Positions 6,714-13,553 of a DNA stretch of 17,650 nt are shown here, in pieces. The stretch is from an uncultured Spirochaetales bacterium (GTDB lineage: Bacteria; Spirochaetota; Spirochaetia; Sphaerochaetales; Sphaerochaetaceae). Every line of letters starts with the position of its first letter. Position 1 is the first letter of the stretch. The notes below the pieces were generated by a model, which did not search any database, was not told the origin of the DNA, and worked only from the letters and a program-made list of their open reading frames with translations. Position numbers and translations under genes: made by a program. The stretch covers positions 1-17,650 of the forward strand of contig CAKQJZ010000041.1 of NCBI GenBank assembly GCA_934247875.1, read 5' to 3'.

Positions 6714-8057
6714 ATGGTTATCTTAACCCTAAATTGTGGTAGTTCATCAGCTAAGTACCAGGTATACGACTGGGACAACAAGGATGTTCTATCTGTAGGT
6801 ATTGTAGAGAGAATCGGCCTTGAATACTCTACTATTGAACAAAAAACAACAGGCAAAGAAGTTTACAGTGCACGTTTCTCAAGCCCTACTCACAAGGAAG
6901 CAATCGAGCTCGTTCTCAAGATGCTTGTAGATGAGAAGTATGGCTGCATCAAGTCACTGAGCGAAATCGGAGCAGTAGGTCACAGAGTACTTCATGGTGG
7001 TGAGCTATTCAAGAAATCAACACTCGTAACAGATGAAGTTGTTGAGAATCTGAAGAAGATCATTCCACTTGGACCACTTCACATGCCAGCTAATATCATG
7101 GGTATTGAAGCTGCTAGAAAGCTTATGCCAAACATTCCACATGCAATCGTAATGGATACAGCTTGGCATCAGACAATGAGCGAAGAAGCATTCATGTATG
7201 CTGTACCTTATGACTGGTATAAGGATCTGAATGTAAGAAGATATGGTTTCCATGGAACATCTCACCTATACTGCGCTAAGCGTGCTGCAGTACTCCTTGG
7301 AAAAGAGAACAAAGACACTAACGTAATCATTCTCCATATCGGCAATGGTGCTTCTGCATGTGCTGTAAAGAATGGAGTATGTATCGATACATCAATGGGT
7401 CTTACTCCTCTTGAGGGTCTCGTAATGGGCTCAAGAAGCGGTGATATGGATCCAGCTATCATCCCATATATCTGCAACAACCTCGGCTACACAGCAGCAG
7501 AGATGGACACAATCCTCAATAAGAAATCTGGTCTTGTAGGCATTTGCGGAATGCAGGATAGAAGAGATGTTCAGAAGGCAGCTGAAGAGGGAGACGTAAA
7601 GGCTCAGCTTGGCGTTAAGATGGAATGCCACAGAATCAAGAAGTACATCGGCGCATATGCAGCACTTCTTGGCAGAGTTGACGCTATCGTATTCACAGCA
7701 GGCGTAGGCGAGATGGGCGACCACATCAGAAAGGGAAGCTGCGCAGGTCTTGAGAACCTCGGCATCATCCTGGATGAGAAGAAGAACGCACTCTCACATT
7801 GCAGAAACGCAGAGACACTGATCAGTGCAGATAACTCACCTGTTAAGATTTTCGTTATCCCAACAGATGAAGAGCTTGTAATGACAGAAGATGCACATGC
7901 TCTAATGGAAGGCACATATGATATCCATACTAACTTCCACTATACATTTGAGGATCCAGAGTATGTAAATAAGGCAAGAGCCAGAGGTCTTGTTGAGAAT
8001 CTCAAGAAGACTCCAGAGCTTAAGTCAATTCTTGCTCTTCCTCCAAAGAAAAACTAA
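6714..8057 (+). CDS. ackA: Acetate kinase
   Basis: Interconverts acetyl phosphate plus ADP and acetate plus ATP, the energy-yielding last step of acetate fermentation. ASKHA-fold signatures are all present: LNCGSSSAKYQ at the N-terminus (N7), GHRVLHGGE with R91, MDTAWHQTM, GFHGTSH at 178-184, HIGNGAS, and DTSMGLTPLEGLVMGSRSGDMDP. At 447 aa it is longer than the roughly 400 aa usual for AckA. The extra 45 or so residues follow EELVMTEDAHALMEGTY and form a charged, probably helical tail, which I believe is shared by other spirochaetal enzymes. The start is set by AAAGGAG. It forms a single-gene unit with its own -10 box and a hairpin after the stop; no pta is adjacent. Confidence 0.97.
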   Translation: MVILTLNCGSSSAKYQVYDWDNKDVLSVGIVERIGLEYSTIEQKTTGKEVYSARFSSPTHKEAIELVLKMLVDEKYGCIKSLSEIGAVGHRVLHGGELFKKSTLVTDEVVENLKKIIPLGPLHMPANIMGIEAARKLMPNIPHAIVMDTAWHQTMSEEAFMYAVPYDWYKDLNVRRYGFHGTSHLYCAKRAAVLLGKENKDTNVIILHIGNGASACAVKNGVCIDTSMGLTPLEGLVMGSRSGDMDPAIIPYICNNLGYTAAEMDTILNKKSGLVGICGMQDRRDVQKAAEEGDVKAQLGVKMECHRIKKYIGAYAALLGRVDAIVFTAGVGEMGDHIRKGSCAGLENLGIILDEKKNALSHCRNAETLISADNSPVKIFVIPTDEELVMTEDAHALMEGTYDIHTNFHYTFEDPEYVNKARARGLVENLKKTPELKSILALPPKKN

Positions 8058-8072
8058 GCTCTAAGCAATATT

Positions 8073-8100
8073 AAGCGCCTCTTTACTGGGGTGCTTTACT
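8073..8100 (+). terminator. Probable terminator of ackA
   Basis: AAGCGCCTC (8073-8081) pairs with GGGGTGCTT (8088-8096) over nine positions with two G-U pairs around a 6-nt loop, 15 nt after the stop codon. The trailing T tract is short and interrupted, so termination may be leaky. Confidence 0.6.
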
Positions 8101-8132
8101 ATTATCCAGCATTTTATTAATAGCTTATTATT

Positions 8133-8152
8133 ATATTCTAAATTCAGAATAT
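8133..8152. repeat. AT-rich dyad upstream of recQ
   Basis: ATATTCT (8133-8139) and AGAATAT (8146-8152) are perfect 7-nt inverted arms with a 6-nt spacer, 45 nt before the recQ start. It could be an operator or a chance palindrome in an AT-rich gap. No clear recQ promoter or Shine-Dalgarno was found in the 140-bp gap. Confidence 0.3.
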
Positions 8153-8197
8153 TATTATTTATATTAGTAAAAATCCTTTTTATTACGATATACCAGT

Positions 8198-9613
8198 ATG
8201 GAGTTTTACGAAAAATACGAAGCAACACTTAAAAGCAAATTTGGATTTTCATATTTAAAGCCATACCAGGAGCTTGTAATAAGACGGATAGACGAAGCAA
8301 AAGAGAAAGACGAGCACCTAGATCTGCTTGTCACACTGCCAACAGGAGAAGGCAAATCGATTCTCTTCATGCTGCCAGCTGCTACAAGCGATGATTATAT
8401 GGTAATCATCTACCCTCTTCTTTCTCTGATGAATGACCAAGCTGAAAGATTCAGGAAAGCCAACATAAACGCAGAGATGCTAAAAGGCGGCATGACTAGA
8501 GAAGAAAGGAATGAGACGTTAAACAGACTTAAGCTGAAGCAAAGCCACATAATCATCACAAACATTGAGATGCTTTTATACTTAATGGAAACTGATCAGC
8601 TAGCATTTCTGAAAGAAGCGACGCTCGTGCTTGATGAAGTCCATACGATAATCACATGGGGTGAAGCTTTCAGAAGCTCTTATAAAAGAATCGGAGAAGT
8701 AATAGCATACTTGAAGCCTAAAGAGATCCTCTCTTTCACAGCTACGCTTGATGACTATGTATGCAGCAAGATAGTCAATGAGATCTTCTCAGGCAGAACA
8801 CCTTATATAGTTCATGCATCCAGCGACAGAGCTAATATATTCTATCAGAGAGTAGATGCGCTCTCTATTGAGCATGAGATAATAAGCATACTCAAAAATG
8901 ATAAGAACCGGCCTGCTCTGGTATTTGCTAAAAGCAGGAAAAAAGCAGAAGAGCTCAATAGCTTCATTTCAAAGTACTTTGCCTCTGAGTACTACCATGC
9001 AGGACTAGAGAGAGAAGAGAAAGAAAAGAAAGAGCATTGGTTTATCTCATCAGAAGATGGTGTGATGGTTGCAACTATTGCATTTGGCATGGGGGTAGAT
9101 AAAAAGAACATAAGAAGCGTAATACACTCATACATCCCATCTTCCCCTTTCTCATTCATACAGGAAGCTGGGAGAGCTGGAAGAGATGGAAATGCATCAA
9201 CTTCATTTATATTGAGAGATCCAACAGAGATAGTGAGCTCTTCTTTCAGTGAGATCTTTCTCACGAAGAATTGCATAAGAAGCTTTCTCTTAAAAGCAAT
9301 GGGCGAAGAGAGAGAAGAAAGGATGTGCCTATCATGCTCCAATTGCAAAGACGATGTTTATAGAAGAGCTGGAGAGAGAGAAATACTCAACTACATAAGA
9401 AAGCATCCATTTAAGCTCAAGAATGACACAGAATTCGCACTTGCTTTCTCAGTGTTCTTAAAGAAGAAAAACAAGCTTTATGACTGGAACTGCAAAGAAA
9501 TCAGAAAAGCAATCGATATTCTTGTCTCAGAAGGCTACATAAACTCAAATAAGTGGAGTTATAGGCTTACAAAGAGTGGAAAACAAAGGCTACAATCAAT
9601 TAACATATGCTAA
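8198..9613 (+). CDS. recQ: RecQ-family ATP-dependent DNA helicase (short, no HRDC domain)
   Basis: Superfamily 2 helicase acting 3' to 5' in recombination and fork repair. The 471-aa protein has the helicase motifs in order: motif 0 tyrosine-glutamine at 23-24, Walker A LPTGEGKS (47-54, Glu where RecQ usually has Gly), DEVH (146-149), SFTAT (179-183), AFGMGVDK (295-302) and QEAGRAGRDG (322-331). A zinc site follows, C359, C377, C380 and C383, as in the RecQ-Ct region. The remaining 85 residues look like a winged helix, and the HRDC domain is absent, which makes it shorter than E. coli RecQ. The ATG has no Shine-Dalgarno. galK follows after 20 bp, probably in the same transcript. It could be a RecQ-like paralogue rather than the main RecQ. 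Confidence 0.9.
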   Translation: MEFYEKYEATLKSKFGFSYLKPYQELVIRRIDEAKEKDEHLDLLVTLPTGEGKSILFMLPAATSDDYMVIIYPLLSLMNDQAERFRKANINAEMLKGGMTREERNETLNRLKLKQSHIIITNIEMLLYLMETDQLAFLKEATLVLDEVHTIITWGEAFRSSYKRIGEVIAYLKPKEILSFTATLDDYVCSKIVNEIFSGRTPYIVHASSDRANIFYQRVDALSIEHEIISILKNDKNRPALVFAKSRKKAEELNSFISKYFASEYYHAGLEREEKEKKEHWFISSEDGVMVATIAFGMGVDKKNIRSVIHSYIPSSPFSFIQEAGRAGRDGNASTSFILRDPTEIVSSSFSEIFLTKNCIRSFLLKAMGEEREERMCLSCSNCKDDVYRRAGEREILNYIRKHPFKLKNDTEFALAFSVFLKKKNKLYDWNCKEIRKAIDILVSEGYINSNKWSYRLTKSGKQRLQSINIC

Positions 9614-9633
9614 ACTCTTAGTTGGAGGAATAA

Positions 9634-10884
9634 ATGTTCAATAAGCTTCATGATGCATATCCTAGCCTTTATGGCAAAAGCTATAGTGAATCAGATATGG
9701 ATGCCAGATATTCTAGGCTCGTAGAGGAACACAAGAGATTATTCGGAAAAAGCGAGCCAATGATCTTCTCTGCTGCTGGCAGAAGTGAGATTGCTGGAAA
9801 CCATACAGACCATAACCTTGGGAAGGTTATTGGAGCAACAATCAATCTCGATACTATTGCAGCTGTATCAAGACGTGATGATGATAAAGTAATAGTTGCA
9901 TCAGAAGGCTTTCCTTCAATTGAGATCTCTCTTCTGGATTTAGATAAGAAAAAAGAAGAAGAGAATGATGCCATATCTATAATCAGAGGCATTTCTCATG
10001 CTTTCAAAGAGAGAGGAATCAAGATTGGAGGATGGGAAGCAAATACATCCACAAGAGTACTCAAAGGCTCAGGCCTCTCATCAAGCGCTGCCTTTGAAGT
10101 GCTGATAGCAGGAATCTTCAACAATCTTTTCAATGATGACAAACTGGATCCTGTAGAGATAGCTAAAATAGGACAGTATGCAGAGAATGTTTACTTTGGT
10201 AAGCCATCAGGTCTTTTAGACCAGATCAGCTCAGCATCTGGTGGTATAACAGTCTTTGACTTCAAAGACAAAGACAAGCCAATTGTAAAACCACTCTCTG
10301 TAGATTTCTCTGACTATGGTTACCTGATGGTAATCACAGACACAAGAGGAAACCATGCAGATCTTACAGGAGAGTATTCAGCAATACCAGAAGAGATGCG
10401 CTCTGTTGCTTCTTTCTATGGCAAGAAGAGCTTAAGAGAAGTCGACAGCAAAGCATTCTTCAAAGACATTGCATCAATAAGAGAAAGCATTGAAAATGAT
10501 AGAGCAATTCTAAGAGCTTATCATTTCTTCAAAGAGAATGAGAGAGTTGATGCTATTGAGAAAGCACTGAGAGAGAAAGACTTCAATTCATTCTTATCGC
10601 TTGTCAAAGAATCTGGTGATAGCTCATTCAGATTCCTTCAGAATGTATTTACAGTAATAGACTACAAAAACCAGGGCTTAAGCGTTGCGATTGCGATTTC
10701 TGAGTCTATTCTCAATGGAGAGGGAGCTGTAAGAGTCCATGGTGGTGGCTTTGCAGGAACTATACAGGCGTATGTCCCTAAAGCTAAGGTTGACGAGTAC
10801 ATAAAAGGAATGGAAAGCATATTCTCAAAAGGCTGCTCAAGCATTATTGAGATAAGAAAGCTTCCTGTTGCAAGAATCTATTAA
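9634..10884 (+). CDS. galK: Galactokinase-family GHMP kinase
   Basis: Likely phosphorylates galactose at C1, the entry step of the Leloir pathway. The 416-aa protein has the three GHMP regions: the sugar signature GRSEIAGNHTDHNLG (49-63), the phosphate loop GSGLSSSAA (145-153), and VHGGGFAGT near the C-terminus. The proposed catalytic Asp is D196 in GKPSGLLDQISS. The signature differs from classical GalK (GRVNLIGEHTDY): the Glu before His-Thr-Asp is Asn56 and the Tyr is His60. I recall this GNHTDH form from many anaerobe proteins annotated as galactokinase, but another sugar substrate is possible. A strong GGAGG (9624-9628) 5 nt before the ATG fixes the start. It lies 20 bp after recQ; no galT or galE is adjacent. 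Confidence 0.82.
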   Translation: MFNKLHDAYPSLYGKSYSESDMDARYSRLVEEHKRLFGKSEPMIFSAAGRSEIAGNHTDHNLGKVIGATINLDTIAAVSRRDDDKVIVASEGFPSIEISLLDLDKKKEEENDAISIIRGISHAFKERGIKIGGWEANTSTRVLKGSGLSSSAAFEVLIAGIFNNLFNDDKLDPVEIAKIGQYAENVYFGKPSGLLDQISSASGGITVFDFKDKDKPIVKPLSVDFSDYGYLMVITDTRGNHADLTGEYSAIPEEMRSVASFYGKKSLREVDSKAFFKDIASIRESIENDRAILRAYHFFKENERVDAIEKALREKDFNSFLSLVKESGDSSFRFLQNVFTVIDYKNQGLSVAIAISESILNGEGAVRVHGGGFAGTIQAYVPKAKVDEYIKGMESIFSKGCSSIIEIRKLPVARIY

Positions 10885-10888
10885 TCGC

Positions 10889-10917
10889 TATTCAAAATAA
10901 CGTTCTTTGAGTATAAT
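10889..10917 (+). promoter_or_regulatory. Promoter of the MATE transporter gene, likely leaderless
   Basis: A perfect TATAAT (10912-10917) lies exactly 7 nt before the ATG at 10925, the same geometry as before the murB-like gene. The best 17-nt-spaced -35 is a weak TATTCA (10889-10894). There is no Shine-Dalgarno before the ATG. Confidence 0.5.
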
Positions 10918-10924
10918 CCGGGCC

Positions 10925-12292
10925 ATGACAAGAGAGTCTGATAACTACAATGGAATAACAGAAGGAGTAATCTGGCGTCAGCTGCTTTACTTCTTCTTTC
11001 CTATATTCTTCGGCACATTTTTCCAGATGCTCTACAATACTGTAGATGCAATCATTGTTGGACAAGCACTAGGCAAGGAAGCGCTTGCTGCAGTTGGTGG
11101 CGGAACCAGTACTTTAATCAACTTAGTAATAGGATTCTTCACTGGTATATCATCTGGTGCAACTGTAGTCATAAGCCAATACTATGGCGCTAAAGATGAA
11201 GATAAATCAAAGAAAGCTATCCATACAGCTATAACGCTTTCGCTTATCTTCGGTGAGATAGTAACAGTAATCGGACTTATATTCTCATCTCCTATTCTAA
11301 GACTCATCTCAACACCTGAAGAGATTATCCCACTTGCTGATGATTACCTGAAAATATACTTTGCAGGAGCTGTTACAATAGTTGTCTACAACATGGGAGC
11401 TGGAATATTCAGAGCACTTGGAGACTCTAAGCATCCGCTGTACTTCCTTATTGCTGGCGCTCTTTTGAATACTGTTCTTGATATTCTATTCATCGTTGTC
11501 TTCAAGCTAGGAGTAAAAGGCGCTGCATATGCAACAGTGCTCTCACAGCTTCTATCTGCACTTCTCACGCTGATTTGGCTAATGAAGCGAAAAGACTTCT
11601 GCCGCTTTTGCATCAAAGAACTTGGAATAGACAAGAAAGTGCTCGTCAATATGATGAGAATCGGTGTTCCTGCTGGAATACAGTCAATCATGTACAACAT
11701 CTCCAATATGCTTGTGCAGGCACGCATAAATGGATTTGGTACAGATAGCGCAGCAGCCTGGGCTGCATATGGCAAGCTTGATTTCATATTCTGGATGATG
11801 AGCAATGCCTTTGGCATATCAATAACAACATTCGTAGGCCAGAACTATGGAGCAGGTAAGATAGACAGAGCAAAGAAAGGCGTTAGAACATGTATGTTCA
11901 TGACAGCTATAGCAACTGTATTGCTATCGTTTGTGTATGTCATATTCGGCCGCTATGGCTTCATGCTCTTTGTAACAGATGAGAATGTAATCGACATAGG
12001 AATGCTGATGCTTAAGACAATTGCACCAACATTCATTACATACATCGGTATCGAGATAATCTCAGGCGCTTCAAGAGGCGCCGGAAAAGCAATAGTGCCT
12101 ACTCTATTCACAGTTATCGGAATATGCGGAATGAGAATACTCTGGCTCAATATTCCTTTCTTCATTACATCAATAGAGAAAGCACTCTTATGCTACCCAG
12201 TATCATGGACTTTAGTCTCTGCTCTCTTTCTGATCTATTACAGATTCTCAGATATCTACGGAGAGAAGAGACTCAAGAAGAAAATCAATTAA
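10925..12292 (+). CDS. MATE-family multidrug/sodium-coupled efflux transporter
   Basis: Inner-membrane antiporter, expected to export cationic drugs or metabolites using a Na+ or H+ gradient. The 455-aa product has about 12 hydrophobic segments in two similar halves. Typical MATE features include LLYFFFPIFFGTFFQMLYNTVD-like helix 1 with the family's P and N-x-x-D, a G-x-x-x-GA-x-x-x-ISQYYGA loop (around residue 85), GAGIFRALGDSK, and FVGQNYGAGKIDRAKKG in the second half. The start chosen is the ATG at 10925; the frame is open to a TTG at 10907, but those codons coincide with the -10 box. It lies 40 nt after galK with its own apparent promoter. Its stop overlaps that of thrC by 8 nt. The substrate cannot be read from the sequence. 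Confidence 0.93.
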   Translation: MTRESDNYNGITEGVIWRQLLYFFFPIFFGTFFQMLYNTVDAIIVGQALGKEALAAVGGGTSTLINLVIGFFTGISSGATVVISQYYGAKDEDKSKKAIHTAITLSLIFGEIVTVIGLIFSSPILRLISTPEEIIPLADDYLKIYFAGAVTIVVYNMGAGIFRALGDSKHPLYFLIAGALLNTVLDILFIVVFKLGVKGAAYATVLSQLLSALLTLIWLMKRKDFCRFCIKELGIDKKVLVNMMRIGVPAGIQSIMYNISNMLVQARINGFGTDSAAAWAAYGKLDFIFWMMSNAFGISITTFVGQNYGAGKIDRAKKGVRTCMFMTAIATVLLSFVYVIFGRYGFMLFVTDENVIDIGMLMLKTIAPTFITYIGIEIISGASRGAGKAIVPTLFTVIGICGMRILWLNIPFFITSIEKALLCYPVSWTLVSALFLIYYRFSDIYGEKRLKKKIN

Positions 12293-13544
12293 AGAGTTCG
12301 TGATAATCGCTGGAGATCTCTTTAGCTACACTTGGCTTTGATATGATATCAAAGAGTGTCTTAGGAATTGGTATTGTCTTTCCAATTAGAGGCTCTACGA
12401 TTGTATCAAACTTAGCTGGATGAGCTGTAGCAACAGAAATAACTGGTAGACCTTTGTAGTGATCTCTTCTGACACGCTCTGCACATGCGGTGTGAGGACA
12501 GATTACAAGATTGTCTTCATCATATACTTCCTTGATAGTCTCTTTGATCTCTTCATCGCTTACGCTATATGATTCAACATTGGCCTTGAACTCATCATAT
12601 GTAGTGAATAAATCGAATAGACGCTCCATATTAGAAGGTGCGCCAACATCCATCGCATTAGCAAGTGTCTTAACACTGGCACGTGGCTTATATTCACCGC
12701 TCTCAAGATAATCAGGAATAGTCTTATTTGCATTTACTGCAAGTACGATCTTCTCAATAGGAGCCCCCATCTGCTTTGCCCAGAATGCACCTGTTGAGTT
12801 GCCTACGTTGCCTGATGGAATAATGATGATAGGCTTTTTATGATGCTTAGCTTCAAAAAGATATGAAGCATAAACATAATAAGCACACTGAGGAAGTAGA
12901 CGGCCAAGATTGATTGAGTTAGCACTTGAGAGCCCAAATAGATTCTCATCCATAAATGCGCTCTTTACCATTCTCTGACAATCATCGAATGAGCCATCAA
13001 CTTCGTAGCTCTCGACATTATCGCCCCAGGTTGTGAGCTGCGCACGCTGTCTCTCTGCTACTCTGCCTTTAGGGAAAAGCACTTTGACACTCAGATTCTT
13101 TCTTTGATGGAAAGCAGATGCAACAGCACCGCCTGTGTCTCCTGAAGTAGCTACAAGTATTGTAAGCTCCTTATTGCGCTTTGAGAGAAGACGCTCCATT
13201 GTGAAAGCGAGGAATCTAGCACCAAAATCCTTGAAAGCAGATGTTGGACCATAGATCAATTCCATCAGATCAACATCATCTTCAATTCTCTCGAAAGGAA
13301 GAGGAAAATTGAATGCATTCTTGCATATCTCCTCTAAATCATTCTCAAGTTCATCACCTTCAAAGAATGGCTTGATAGCCTGGTACATAGCATACGAAAG
13401 GCCTTTAGATAGAGTAAAATCACTACCAAGCTTTGGCATTGATGCAGGAACAAATAGGCCGCCATCCTGTGCGAGGCCCTTTAAAATAGCATCAGAGGCT
13501 GAAAGCTTCTCGCCATTTTTGCTTCTTGTTGATACAAATTCCAT
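12285..13544 (-). CDS. thrC: Threonine synthase
   Basis: PLP enzyme converting O-phosphohomoserine to threonine, the last step of the pathway. The 419-aa protein begins with the family's STR segment (residues 5-7) and AQDGGLFVP (25-33). The PLP lysine is K105 in TSAFKDFGARF. TSGDTGGA (133-140) and the phosphate-binding loop SGNVGNS (244-250) follow. Length and motif order match the E. coli-type ThrC. AAGGAG (13555-13550) 5 nt before the ATG fixes the start, and that signal overlaps the thrA stop codon, so translation is probably coupled. The pair forms a thrAC operon without thrB; homoserine kinase must be encoded elsewhere. Its stop overlaps that of the convergent MATE gene. Confidence 0.95.
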   Translation of the reverse strand: MEFVSTRSKNGEKLSASDAILKGLAQDGGLFVPASMPKLGSDFTLSKGLSYAMYQAIKPFFEGDELENDLEEICKNAFNFPLPFERIEDDVDLMELIYGPTSAFKDFGARFLAFTMERLLSKRNKELTILVATSGDTGGAVASAFHQRKNLSVKVLFPKGRVAERQRAQLTTWGDNVESYEVDGSFDDCQRMVKSAFMDENLFGLSSANSINLGRLLPQCAYYVYASYLFEAKHHKKPIIIIPSGNVGNSTGAFWAKQMGAPIEKIVLAVNANKTIPDYLESGEYKPRASVKTLANAMDVGAPSNMERLFDLFTTYDEFKANVESYSVSDEEIKETIKEVYDEDNLVICPHTACAERVRRDHYKGLPVISVATAHPAKFDTIVEPLIGKTIPIPKTLFDIISKPSVAKEISSDYHELFN

Positions 13545-13553
13545 TTTAACTCC

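Noticed and set aside
7017..7915. Several - strand open frames under ackA
   Set aside because: All are complementary to the intact acetate kinase gene, have no start signals and encode Cys/Ser-rich nonsense-like sequence.
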